Assembly (NCBI GenBank): GCA_964427175.1
Contig: CAYRTP010000031.1
Span: 1-18,583, forward strand
Direction: 5' to 3'
Length of the DNA stretch: 18,583 nt
Source of the DNA: CAMEON01 sp964427175
Lineage (GTDB): Bacteria; Bacillota; Clostridia; Oscillospirales; CAG-272
Part shown: positions 1 to 7,206 of the stretch, one piece after another
How positions within the stretch are numbered: the stretch's first letter is position 1
How the letters are laid out: each line of letters starts with the position of its first letter
Notes under the pieces: model-generated
Databases searched by the model: none
What the model was told of the DNA's origin: nothing
What the model saw: only the letters and a program-made list of their open reading frames with translations
Made by a program: the position numbers and the translations under genes

Positions 1-1
1 G

Positions 2-178
2 GGTGACATGCTGCGCTCCGTGGGGAAATACGTCAAGACCATCTACATCGGAGGCGGTACGCCCACCACGTTGTCGGAGGAGCAGCTTACCCGTCTGATG
101 GATACGGTGCGCACTTCTATTGACCTCTCCCGCTGCGTAGAATACACGGCGGTGGCGGGAACGTGGATGGTGATGTAG
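2..178 (+). pseudogene. hemZ: HemZ-like radical SAM coproporphyrinogen dehydrogenase, internal fragment
   Basis: The open frame runs in from the left edge and encodes 58 residues. It contains YIGGGTPTTLS followed by a segment ending DLSRCVEYT. GGGTP is the glycine-rich SAM-binding motif of radical SAM enzymes, and the surrounding sequence resembles HemZ/HemN-type oxygen-independent coproporphyrinogen III dehydrogenases. The match stops after EYT (about position 150), where family members continue with a VEAGRPDT-like segment; here the frame turns into unrelated residues and stops at 176-178. Those last codons are antisense to serA. The CxxxCxxC iron-sulfur motif should lie upstream, outside the window. 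No function can be expected from this piece alone. The assignment to HemZ rather than another HemN-family member is from memory of the family and is moderately sure. Confidence 0.6.
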
Positions 179-762
179 TCGGCTACCTTGTAGACTTCCT
201 CGTAGGTAGCGGCGTGGGTGATGTTGTGGTTCAGATTCCAAGCGGCATCAACCGACAGGAAGGGGTCGCAACCCACAACCTTCATGCCCAGACGGACGGC
301 GATGTTGGCCACCAGACCGCCGATGGCACCCAGGCCGATGACACCCAGGGTCTTGCCCTGAAGCTCACAGCCCGCGAACTTGGACTTGTTCTTCTCCACG
401 GTCTTGGCCGCGTCGGCATCGTCCTTCAGAGTGTCGACCCACTGGATACCGGCGACGATATCACGGGAAGCGAGAAGCAGAGCGCAAACAGCCAGCTCCT
501 TAACACCGTTGGCGTTGGCACCGGGGGTGTTGAACACCACGATACCCTCCTTGGTGCACTTGTCGAGGGGAATGTTGTTGACACCGGCACCCGCGCGGGC
601 GATGGCCAGGAGCTCGGGGTTGAAGTCCATATCCAGCATATTGGCGGAACGGACCATGATGCCCTCGGGAGCCTCTACGGCATCACCGATGTTGTAAACG
701 GCGGGATTCAGCTTGTCGGTGCCGATCTTGGCGATCTTGTTCAGCAGTTGAATATTTTTCAT
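43..762 (-). CDS. serA: D-3-phosphoglycerate dehydrogenase, 3'-truncated and fused to foreign sequence
   Basis: The product belongs to the D-2-hydroxyacid dehydrogenase family that oxidises 3-phosphoglycerate in the first step of serine synthesis. Residues 1-204 (762 down to about 151) match: ARAGAGVNNIP at 56-66, FNTPGANANGVKE at 77-89, the NAD-binding GLGAIG at 143-148, the ribose-binding Asp in GCDPF at 164-168, and DYITIHVPAT at 195-204. After that the frame reads through antisense hemZ-like DNA until a stop at 43-45, so the last 35 residues are not SerA. The catalytic Glu and His and the end of the nucleotide-binding domain are missing; relatives are about 300-390 residues or longer. The start is supported by AGGAGA eight or nine bases upstream. 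It lies downstream of serC on the same strand, as expected for a serCA unit. It is non-functional as written, or an assembly join. Confidence 0.75.
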   Translation of the reverse strand: MKNIQLLNKIAKIGTDKLNPAVYNIGDAVEAPEGIMVRSANMLDMDFNPELLAIARAGAGVNNIPLDKCTKEGIVVFNTPGANANGVKELAVCALLLASRDIVAGIQWVDTLKDDADAAKTVEKNKSKFAGCELQGKTLGVIGLGAIGGLVANIAVRLGMKVVGCDPFLSVDAAWNLNHNITHAATYEEVYKVADYITIHVPATAVYSTQRERSIEVRTVSIRRVSCSSDNVVGVPPPM

Positions 763-790
763 GATGGAATATCTCCTATAAAATTAGTGC

Positions 791-821
791 GGCGCATCCC
801 GCGCACACGCGGAGATGCGCC
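791..821 (-). other. Stem-loop in the leader just upstream of serA
   Basis: Read on the minus strand, GGCGCAT pairs with ATGCGCC and, inside an asymmetric internal loop, CCGCG pairs with CGCGG around a TGTG loop. It ends about 29 bases before the serA start codon and about 13 before its ribosome binding site. No U-run follows, so it is not a convincing terminator. It could protect the processed serA transcript or influence translation, but nothing shows a specific ligand or regulator. Confidence 0.45.
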
Positions 822-924
822 TGTAGGTTATATAACCCCGCTCCCCGACTCACCTGCGGGGATGGGGCCCCGCTGACGTGGGATGCACGCCCGTCAGCAG
901 GTACACGGCCCTATCAGCCATTCT

Positions 925-1002
925 TTTCAAGGTTTTTGGGGATTCTTAAGGGCCTTTTGGCAAAAGGCCCTTAAGCGGGTGCAGGGCAGAGCCCCTCGCT
1001 CT
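925..1002 (-). repeat. Post-stop palindromic repeat, copy C (downstream of serC)
   Basis: On the minus strand this starts four bases after the serC stop codon with GGAGAGCG and contains a near-perfect 31-base palindrome at 945-975 (15-base arms, CTTAAGGGCCTTTTG and its complement, one central base), then AATCCCCAAAAACC. The same plan, with different but still self-complementary arms, occurs at 11421-11579 and 13203-13367. It may act as a terminator or mRNA 3'-end stabiliser between serC and serA. The rest of the 763-1005 gap holds another small stem-loop (GCTGACG at 872-878 with CGTCAGC at 892-898) and the leader hairpin at 791-821; no gene is visible there. Confidence 0.65.
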
Positions 1003-1005
1003 CCA

Positions 1006-2097
1006 TTAACCCTTGGGATTCTCCTCGGCGAACTTCTTCATGAAGTCGACCAGAGCGGCAACACCCTCGTAGGGCATAGCGTTGTAGATGGAAGCGCGCA
1101 TACCGCCCACGGAACGGTGGCCCTTCAGGTTCTTCATGCCTGCCTTGGCGGCCTCGGAGGCGAACTTCTTATCCAGATCGGCGTTGCCGGTCACGAAGGT
1201 GACGTTCATCATGGAGCGGGAGCCTGCCTTGACGGGAGCCAGGTAGTAGTCCTGGTTGTCCAGGTAATCGTACAGGAGAGCCGCCTTCTTGACGTTCTTC
1301 TCCTTCATGGCCTCAAGACCGCCCTGCTCAAGCAGGTACTCGCAGACCAGACCCAGCATATAGATGGTGTAGCAGGGAGGGGTGTTGTACATGGAGTCGT
1401 TCTCGGCCATGGTCTTCCACTCCAGCATGGTGGGAGCCTTGGGGTCGCAGTAGTCCAGCAGATCGTCGCGGACGATGACCACGGTGACACCTGCGGGAGC
1501 CATGTTCTTCTGTGCGCCTGCGTAGATCACGCCGAACTTGGACACGTCTACGGGCTCGGAGAGGATGCAGGAGGACATATCGGCAACCAGGGGCACGTCA
1601 CCGGTGTCGGGGATGTAGCTGTACTTGGTGCCGTAAATGGTGTTGTTGAAGCAAATGTGAACGTAAGAGGCATCGGGACGGATCATGTCACGGGTCACCT
1701 CGGGAATGTGGTCGAAGTTATCGTCCTTGGTGGTGGCGACGCACTTCACGTCATAGCCCATCTTCTGGGCTTCCTTGTAAGCCTTGCCCGAGAACTGGCC
1801 GGAGACGATGTAGTCAGCCTTGCCGGTGCGGCCGATCAGGTTGATCGGAACCGACGCGAACTGGGTGGAAGCACCGCCCTGCAAAAAGAGCACCTTGTAG
1901 TTTTCGGGGATGTTCATCAGCTTGCGAAGATCAGCCTCGGTCTTCTGGATGATGGCCTCGTAATCCGGAGATCGGTGGGACATCTCCATGACCGACATAC
2001 CGGACTCGCCGTAACAGACCAGCTCTGCTGCAGCTCGCTCGAGAACGGGGACGGGAAGCATAGAGGGGCCTGCCGAAAAGTTAAACACTCTGTTCAT
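1006..2097 (-). CDS. serC: Phosphoserine aminotransferase
   Basis: SerC transfers an amino group from glutamate to 3-phosphohydroxypyruvate, the second step of serine synthesis, using pyridoxal phosphate in the cytoplasm. The product is 363 residues, the usual family length. It starts NRVFNFSAGPSMLP, the canonical SerC opening, with the SHRSPDYE segment at 40-47, a phosphate-binding GGAS at 74-77 and AGAQKNMAPAG around 193-203, in which Lys197 is the expected Schiff-base lysine. The start at 2097 was chosen over an in-frame ATG at 2199 because GGAGGT lies just upstream of it and because family similarity begins there; the upstream extension would overlap the promoter at 2182-2210. serA follows 243 bases downstream on the same strand. 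All expected motifs are intact, so the gene looks functional even though its partner serA is broken. Confidence 0.97.
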   Translation of the reverse strand: MNRVFNFSAGPSMLPVPVLERAAAELVCYGESGMSVMEMSHRSPDYEAIIQKTEADLRKLMNIPENYKVLFLQGGASTQFASVPINLIGRTGKADYIVSGQFSGKAYKEAQKMGYDVKCVATTKDDNFDHIPEVTRDMIRPDASYVHICFNNTIYGTKYSYIPDTGDVPLVADMSSCILSEPVDVSKFGVIYAGAQKNMAPAGVTVVIVRDDLLDYCDPKAPTMLEWKTMAENDSMYNTPPCYTIYMLGLVCEYLLEQGGLEAMKEKNVKKAALLYDYLDNQDYYLAPVKAGSRSMMNVTFVTGNADLDKKFASEAAKAGMKNLKGHRSVGGMRASIYNAMPYEGVAALVDFMKKFAEENPKG

Positions 2098-2181
2098 AAC
2101 TGTTACCTCCGAATAGGTATAAATATTATTTGCCCGAGCATGATGCCTGGGACTTGGTATCGTAAAAAAAACGATGGACCC

Positions 2182-2210
2182 ATTATACATCATTTGCAAG
2201 ACGATGTCAA
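2182..2210 (-). promoter_or_regulatory. Sigma-A promoter of serC
   Basis: On the minus strand this is a full consensus: TTGACA (2205-2210), 17-base spacer, TATAAT (2182-2187). Transcription should start near 2175, leaving a leader of about 75 bases before serC. The leader holds a small ATCGT/ACGAT hairpin over a T-run but no recognisable riboswitch or T-box. The bases just before the -35 (GCAAAAACCC) resemble those before the promoter at 7161-7189. Confidence 0.9.
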
Positions 2211-2303
2211 GGGTTTTTGCAAAATTTCTTTTAAAAAAACCGAAATATACGAAATGAATTCAAAATTTGGCAAGCCCGAACCGAAAATGTTGCAAAAGTT
2301 GAA

Positions 2304-2348
2304 TCAAAAATCTCCCGCCGTTACACAAGGCTGTGCAATGACGGGAGA
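2304..2348 (-). terminator. Intrinsic terminator of the glycosidase operon
   Basis: Read on the minus strand, TCTCCCG (2342-2348) pairs with CGGGAGA (2311-2317), with an inner TTGCACA/TGTGTAA stem closing a GCCT loop, followed directly by TTTTTGA. It begins about 30 bases after the alpha-galactosidase stop codon. A T-run also follows on the plus strand (2351-2357), so it could work in both directions, but no plus-strand gene approaches it. Confidence 0.8.
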
Positions 2349-2378
2349 AATTTTTTTAAGTTCTTTGGAACGTTCTCA

Positions 2379-4583
2379 TTACTCCGCAATCAGATGCCAC
2401 ATCACGGCGTACTCACCCTTGGTATCGCACTTGACCTCAATGCCGCGGCGGAGCTCCTCGGCGGTGTAGGTCTTGCCCGAGATGGTGTCGCGGTAGGTCA
2501 GGCCGAGCTGGGCGCGGCTGATCTTGAGCTTGTGGACCGTCTCCTTGGGATCGTCGAAGTTCTGCAGGAAGGTGACCAGCAGCTCGCGGCTGTCCTCGGA
2601 GGCGAAGTAGTAGGCGTAGCAACCGCAGTCAAAGGGACTGAGCAGACGGTAGAAGTCGCCGCGGAGGATGAGGTGCTCGTACTCGCGGTACTCCTTGATC
2701 TGGGCGCGCATGGTGGCCTTGGCGGTGTCGCTGGCGGCCAGGATGTTCAGCTCGTAGCCCAGAGGGCCGTTCATGGCCACGCGATAGCCGTAATTCAGCT
2801 TGCGGGGGTTCTCGATGGAGCTTCCGTGGTTGGCCACGTGACAGCTCATGGTGGCGGTGGGGTAGCCCAGGGTGCTTCCGTACTGGATGTAGGTACGGGC
2901 CACGGGGTCGGTCTGATCACTGGTCCAGATCTGCACCGAATACTTCATCATACCCAGATCGTAGCGTCCGCCGCCGCCGCTGCAGTTCTCGATCATGGCG
3001 TGGGGGAACATGGCCCGCAGACGGCGGAACAGCTCGTACACGCCGCACATATGGCGGAAGGAGGCCTCCTTCTGACGCTCGGGAGGCAGGATATTGGAGT
3101 AAACGGGGGACAGATGGCGGTTCATGTCCCACTTGAAGTAGTCAAAGGGAATGCCGTTGAAGCTCTTGTACAGGCTCTCGGAGAGGTAGTCCACCACGGC
3201 GGGGTTGCCCATGTCCAGCACCAGCTGCTGACGAGACTCCAGGGGGGTACGGCCGGGAGCGGACAGAGCCCACTCGGGATGGGCGCGGTAGAGGTTGCTG
3301 TCGGGGTTGACCATCTCGGGCTCGATCCAGATACCAAACTTGTCGCCCTTGGCCTTGACACGCTCCACGAAGGCGGCCAGACCGTCGGGGAAGAGCTCGG
3401 GAGTGGGATCCCAGTCGCCCAGACCCGCGCGGTCATGGCGGCGGGCACCGAACCAGCCGTCGTCCATGACGGGCATATCCATGCCTACCTCGGCGGCACC
3501 CGCGGAGAAGTCCTCCATGAGCTTGCCGTCAATGTTGAAGTAGAAGGCCTCCCAGGAGTTCAGCACCACGGGACGGCGCTCGAAGGGCTCGGCGGGGAGA
3601 ATGTGGTCGCGGGTGAAGCGGTGGAAGTTGCGGGAGACCTGACCGATGCCGCTCGCGGCGTAGGTCATGACCGCCTCGGGGGAGGAGAAGGACTCGCCTG
3701 CCTCCAAACGCCAGGAGAAGGTCTCGTCGCCCAGACCCACCAGCACGCGGGTCTTCTTGCCGGGATCCACTTCCATCTCGTCCAGGAAGTCGCCGCTGTA
3801 GACCAGGTTGAAGCCGTAGGCCTCGCCCCGCTCCTCGCTTGCCTTGGGATCGCAGAGGATGATGCAGGGGTTCTCCATGTGGGAGGAGGCACCGCGGCGG
3901 CTGGTGATGCGGTGTACGCCGTAGGACAGCTTATAGCGGTCCACGTGACGCTCGCGGCCGTGGGCACCGTAGGTGCTGATGAGGTCCAGACCGTACTTGG
4001 AGGCAGGAATATCCAGGCACAGGCTCATGCACTTCTCCAGGGAGACGGTGTTCTTGCCCTTGTTGATGAGGGTCATGTGGCGGGCGATCACGTCGCTCTC
4101 GGGGAAGACGGTGTAGTAGAGATGAAGCTCACAGCCCGTGACCTTGTCATCCAGGATGATCTCCAGGGTCTCGGTGTTCTCGTCGGCATCGGCGTAGGGG
4201 AGCTCACCGAAGATGGGCGCGTTGATGGCTACGCGGCCCTTGAACTTCTTCATCTTGCGGAAGGAGAACTCGGTCACGTCACTGCCCGTGGAGAGGTCGC
4301 GGACACGAATGGCGGCGGCGCGGAAATCGCCCATGCCGAAGGTGGGGAGCTCCGAGGACACGGTGGTGGGCATATAGCCGTCGCCGTACTGGGGGTAGTA
4401 GGGGGAGAAGGCACTGCCGTGGGATTCGTAGGTCAGGTCCACGGATCTGGACTTCTTACCGTAGTAGAGGTGAACGGGGAAGCGGTCGGCAAAAATACCA
4501 AGGGCGTACATGGTGTTCTTGGTGCGGATAATAGCCTGGGTTGTGATTTTGGATTCCTTAGGATGGGTAATGGTAATAGACAT
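2379..4583 (-). CDS. GH36 family alpha-galactosidase
   Basis: This 734-residue protein has the size and layout of intracellular tetrameric GH36 alpha-galactosidases (AgaA/RafA type): an N-terminal beta-sandwich (about 1-330), a TIM barrel (about 335-650) and a C-terminal beta domain. Diagnostic barrel segments are LNSWEAFYFN (341-350), PVMDDGWFGARR (371-382), GIWIEPEMVNPDS (417-429), YFKWDMNRH (482-490) with Asp486 as expected nucleophile, ENCSGGGGR (532-540), and WTSDQTDP (553-560) with Asp556 as expected acid/base. No signal peptide is present, so it should act in the cytoplasm on imported alpha-galactosides such as melibiose or raffinose-type sugars. The start has AAAGGAG upstream. It begins 28 bases after the putative glycosidase gene on the same strand, so they are probably co-transcribed. 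The substrate is inferred from the family only. Confidence 0.95.
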   Translation of the reverse strand: MSITITHPKESKITTQAIIRTKNTMYALGIFADRFPVHLYYGKKSRSVDLTYESHGSAFSPYYPQYGDGYMPTTVSSELPTFGMGDFRAAAIRVRDLSTGSDVTEFSFRKMKKFKGRVAINAPIFGELPYADADENTETLEIILDDKVTGCELHLYYTVFPESDVIARHMTLINKGKNTVSLEKCMSLCLDIPASKYGLDLISTYGAHGRERHVDRYKLSYGVHRITSRRGASSHMENPCIILCDPKASEERGEAYGFNLVYSGDFLDEMEVDPGKKTRVLVGLGDETFSWRLEAGESFSSPEAVMTYAASGIGQVSRNFHRFTRDHILPAEPFERRPVVLNSWEAFYFNIDGKLMEDFSAGAAEVGMDMPVMDDGWFGARRHDRAGLGDWDPTPELFPDGLAAFVERVKAKGDKFGIWIEPEMVNPDSNLYRAHPEWALSAPGRTPLESRQQLVLDMGNPAVVDYLSESLYKSFNGIPFDYFKWDMNRHLSPVYSNILPPERQKEASFRHMCGVYELFRRLRAMFPHAMIENCSGGGGRYDLGMMKYSVQIWTSDQTDPVARTYIQYGSTLGYPTATMSCHVANHGSSIENPRKLNYGYRVAMNGPLGYELNILAASDTAKATMRAQIKEYREYEHLILRGDFYRLLSPFDCGCYAYYFASEDSRELLVTFLQNFDDPKETVHKLKISRAQLGLTYRDTISGKTYTAEELRRGIEVKCDTKGEYAVMWHLIAE

Positions 4584-4611
4584 AGCATTGGTCTCCTTTC
4601 GGTACGATGGG

Positions 4612-6432
4612 TTATTTCGTGATTTTGTATGTGCCTTGATCGGGATCGATCTCCACGACGGTGCCGTCCTCCCAGACTGTGCACTGCTTACGGTAGCCGC
4701 CGTCCAGGAATTTGTGCTTGACCATGCGCTGCTTGGCCAGCTTTTCAGCGGAGGCGCAGGCCGCTTGGATATCTTGAATCTGCTCCTCGGTGGCGTCGAT
4801 GGGGCAGTAGGGCGGGTTGCCGTTGAGCCAGGCGTACAGGTAGGCAGAATCGTTGCCGGGGATACCCCAACCGCCGTAGGTGCCTTTGAGACCGCCCCAG
4901 GGGATTACTACGCAGTCGTGGTAGACCAGGTTAAATAGGGGGATGGGTACACCCACCGGGAGCGCGTCCGAAGCACCCAGGCTTGAGGTGTAGAAGGGGG
5001 CGTGGTGGCAGAGCACCTGGGTATCCATCATACAACCCAGCGTCTCCTCCGAGCTAGGGATGATCCCTCGGGAGGTCAGATGGGCGAGGCATCGGCTGCG
5101 GGCTCTCATGCATTGCTCGCGGGTCATGGGATGCTCGGGGTTGAAGCATTCGTCCCCGTAGATCACCGAGAATACGTCCAGATAGGCACCCTCGATGGTG
5201 ATGCCCAGCCGCTCAAACTCGTCGTAGTTGCGTCGGACGTAGTCCTCGGCCAGGGAGGCGCACAGGATGGTTTGGGGGCCTCCGTACCAGGTGGTTTCGT
5301 AGGGATGGGAGCCGTCGAGATTTTGGATGGCGTTGTTAAAATCGAAATCAGGGGAATCGTAGTAGTAATCCCTGTACTGATCGTGGATGCCGAACATATA
5401 GCCCAGGGCGCGGGCGGTATCCGACAGCCGCTTCATGCCCTCCGCACCGCCTGCTTCCTCGTTGGGTGGGAGGGGGGAGGGATGGCGCGTGTCGTAGCCG
5501 TGGAATCCCCAGCCATCCTGGTGAACGTAACAACGGGTGAGGCCTCGCTTGCGGAGAGCCGTCAGACTGCGTCCGATCTCGTCGAAGGTGGTATGGAAAT
5601 CGTTGTTTGTGGGGGCGTCGGGCTTGTAGTAGTAGGATTGCGGATGAATGTGGACGGCGACCATGGGCGGACAGCAGACGGGCGCGCCGATGAGTCGTTC
5701 CACGGCGGGATTCTGCACGCATTTTTGGGCGAGGGTCACGATCTCACCCCGCTCCTCCAGGTAGGCGCGGTAACTGTGCGCCAGGTCGTTGTAGTCGCAG
5801 TCCTCCATGAAGCGGTAGAGCATCCGACGGGGGTAGGACATTCTGCCCAGAGAGGTACGGAACAGGGGGGAGACATTCTCTCCGCGGAGGAAATATTCGG
5901 CATCGTAGGGGGTGTCGTAGACAGCGAGGTAGCCCGAGCCGTCCCGTACCTGGCCGAACATGGGCATGTAGGCGTTTCGCTCAAAAACCAGGCCGTCGAT
6001 GGGAGGGATGGGATGGGCGGAGGGGATCAAAGTGCCCTGCATACGAGGGAGGATCGTGTATCCATGCCCCTCCTCGGTACCGTCGAAATCCACAGCGGCG
6101 GGGAAGGACACACGCCGTACCTGCCCGGGGGTGTCGCCCTCCAAACGGCTGACGAAATAGAGATCGTCTCGGGTGTTCTCGATATACACGAGGGTGTGGA
6201 GGGTCAGACCGCATCCGAGCGCGTAATCCGCGCCCATACCCCGCCAGGTGGAGGTATGCCGTTCGGTAACGGCTACCGGGGCTTCGTCAAGGTAGTACAC
6301 GGAGCCGTCGGTCAACTCCACGTAGGGGCGTCCCGACATGGTCCAGACGTCTCCGCATTTGAGGGTGACTGTGAAGGTCGCTTTTTCGGGGGTGGCTGAG
6401 AGGGTGAGGCTTTTTCCTTGTATTGTCAGCAT
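4612..6432 (-). CDS. Putative glycoside hydrolase, DUF5696-like
   Basis: This 606-residue protein resembles Bacillota proteins carrying a DUF5696-type domain, which I recall as TIM-barrel glycosidase-like and distantly related to GH101/GH129. The first 200 or so residues look beta-rich. Barrel-like segments follow: VHQDGWGFHGYD (303-314), the HDQYRDYYYDS stretch (350-360), EGAYLDVFS (414-422) and PSSEETLG (459-466). Asp419 and Glu462 are candidate nucleophile and acid/base; their 43-residue spacing is similar to what I remember for GH129 alpha-N-acetylgalactosaminidase, which is inference only. No signal peptide is visible. GGAGGAAAACAT precedes the ATG. The gene sits between a ThyX-like gene (61 bases upstream) and the alpha-galactosidase (28 bases downstream), which suggests joint action on an alpha-linked galactose- or GalNAc-containing glycan. 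No substrate can be assigned from sequence. Confidence 0.75.
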   Translation of the reverse strand: MLTIQGKSLTLSATPEKATFTVTLKCGDVWTMSGRPYVELTDGSVYYLDEAPVAVTERHTSTWRGMGADYALGCGLTLHTLVYIENTRDDLYFVSRLEGDTPGQVRRVSFPAAVDFDGTEEGHGYTILPRMQGTLIPSAHPIPPIDGLVFERNAYMPMFGQVRDGSGYLAVYDTPYDAEYFLRGENVSPLFRTSLGRMSYPRRMLYRFMEDCDYNDLAHSYRAYLEERGEIVTLAQKCVQNPAVERLIGAPVCCPPMVAVHIHPQSYYYKPDAPTNNDFHTTFDEIGRSLTALRKRGLTRCYVHQDGWGFHGYDTRHPSPLPPNEEAGGAEGMKRLSDTARALGYMFGIHDQYRDYYYDSPDFDFNNAIQNLDGSHPYETTWYGGPQTILCASLAEDYVRRNYDEFERLGITIEGAYLDVFSVIYGDECFNPEHPMTREQCMRARSRCLAHLTSRGIIPSSEETLGCMMDTQVLCHHAPFYTSSLGASDALPVGVPIPLFNLVYHDCVVIPWGGLKGTYGGWGIPGNDSAYLYAWLNGNPPYCPIDATEEQIQDIQAACASAEKLAKQRMVKHKFLDGGYRKQCTVWEDGTVVEIDPDQGTYKITK

Positions 6433-6493
6433 ATGTTTTCCTCCATGTCGGTTCTGATCGGTCGGTTATAAACTGACGTCAATCCTTTGACGG

Positions 6494-7117
6494 TCAATCC
6501 TTGACGCAGATCCACTCCTTCGCGCAGGGGAGGGTGAGGATCCAGTCACAGAGGGTGTGCCACTCGGCCAGCTTGTGGTTGCGGCGGGCGTAGTAGATAT
6601 TGATGAGGTTCTCGTAATTCATGGTCACGGTCCGCATCTGATTGTAAGAGGAGGGAAGCATCTGGATCATGTTGTGCCAGGGCTGGCGGTCCTCCTTGTC
6701 GGCGAGGAACTTCTGACGCTCGGCCTCCAGGTAAGCGATGGTGGCATCCAGGAGGGCCAGGCCTCCCTCGTCCAGGCGGTCGTGGGAGAAATCGTCCCGC
6801 TCGAAGGCCTTGGCGTGGATCTTGTGCATGGTGGAGGTGGAGTTGGCCACGGTGCCCACCTTGTAGGTGTCGAATTCCTTCCACCAATAGAGAGGGGCGG
6901 TGATGTCCACCGATACGAAGACTTGGCGCAGGAATTTGCGGTGGTCGCTCCCCGACACGGCCAGGCGGCGGCCGAAGTCGATGTCCACGGGACCGAGGAC
7001 GAATTTTCCGTTCTCGTCGTAATAGCTGTCGGACCTGGCCCAGCTGTTCATGGGATTGCGGGCCCCGCGAATGGCGTTGTCCAGGTTCATGACGGATGAG
7101 TTTTCTACTTTTAACAT
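6494..7117 (-). CDS. ThyX-like protein lacking the RHR signature
   Basis: This 207-residue protein is not confidently recognised, but its C-terminal half reads like flavin-dependent thymidylate synthase: MIQMLPSSYNQMRTVTMNYE (150-169) and LINIYYARRNHKLAEWHTL (171-189) parallel the ThyX stretch around the TMN...EL...R...AQWE elements. Where ThyX has its RHRxxSxNxxSxR nucleotide- and flavin-binding signature, this protein has TYKVGTVANSTSTMH (84-98): the arginines and histidine are replaced while the N-S-T-S pattern remains. Normal ThyX chemistry is therefore doubtful. Similar proteins occur, as far as I recall, in gut Clostridia and their phages without known function. The start at 7117 follows CAGGAGATATAT and a consensus promoter. 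It is the first gene of a sugar-hydrolase operon, an unexpected place for a ThyX relative. The ThyX link is a family-resemblance call, not proven. Confidence 0.6.
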   Translation of the reverse strand: MLKVENSSVMNLDNAIRGARNPMNSWARSDSYYDENGKFVLGPVDIDFGRRLAVSGSDHRKFLRQVFVSVDITAPLYWWKEFDTYKVGTVANSTSTMHKIHAKAFERDDFSHDRLDEGGLALLDATIAYLEAERQKFLADKEDRQPWHNMIQMLPSSYNQMRTVTMNYENLINIYYARRNHKLAEWHTLCDWILTLPCAKEWICVKD

Positions 7118-7206
7118 ATATATCTCCTGATTGGGGGCAAAAATGGGTGTTATCTTTATAATTATACAGGAAATCGGGAGCTTTGTCAAGGGCTTTTGTG
7201 CAATTT
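7107..7206 (-). repeat. Promoter-leader module, copy 1
   Basis: This 100-bp stretch carries the promoter, leader, ribosome binding site and first four codons (MLKV) of the ThyX-like gene. It is almost identical to 7699-7800; I see only a two-base difference in an A-run and three substitutions. Both copies are in the same orientation, 592 bases apart, with the small membrane protein gene between them. Confidence 0.93.
7161..7189 (-). promoter_or_regulatory. Sigma-A promoter of the ThyX-like/glycosidase operon
   Basis: On the minus strand: TTGACA (7184-7189), 17-base spacer, TATAAT (7161-7166). Transcription should begin near 7154, giving a leader of about 37 bases before the ThyX-like start. 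The upstream bases GCACAAAAGCCC resemble those before the serC -35. No operator-like palindrome is obvious, so any sugar control is not visible here. Confidence 0.9.

Noticed and set aside
2098..2180. Riboswitch or T-box in the serC leader.
   Set aside because: The leader is only about 75 bases, with one tiny hairpin and no specifier loop, T-box sequence or terminator.
883..2469. A 528-codon plus frame opposite serC, extending into flanking DNA.
   Set aside because: It is antisense to a clear serC and runs through the post-stop repeat, the serC promoter and the operon terminator. It has no recognisable domains.
2394..4622. A 742-codon open frame on plus, antisense to the alpha-galactosidase.
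   Set aside because: The product is Gly/Val/Leu/His-rich with no family resemblance or proper ribosome binding site, while the minus strand encodes an intact GH36 enzyme. Long antisense frames arise here because the genes rarely use codons whose complements are stops.
5002..6399. A 465-codon plus frame antisense to the DUF5696-like gene.
   Set aside because: It is a compositional shadow, with no start signals or family similarity, and the minus-strand frame has convincing barrel motifs.
6433..6493. Internal promoter between the ThyX-like and DUF5696-like genes (TTGACC or TTGACG with TATAAC).
   Set aside because: Spacers of 21 or 5 bases do not fit a sigma-A promoter. The motif reflects a short direct repeat of AAGGATTGAC at the gene end.
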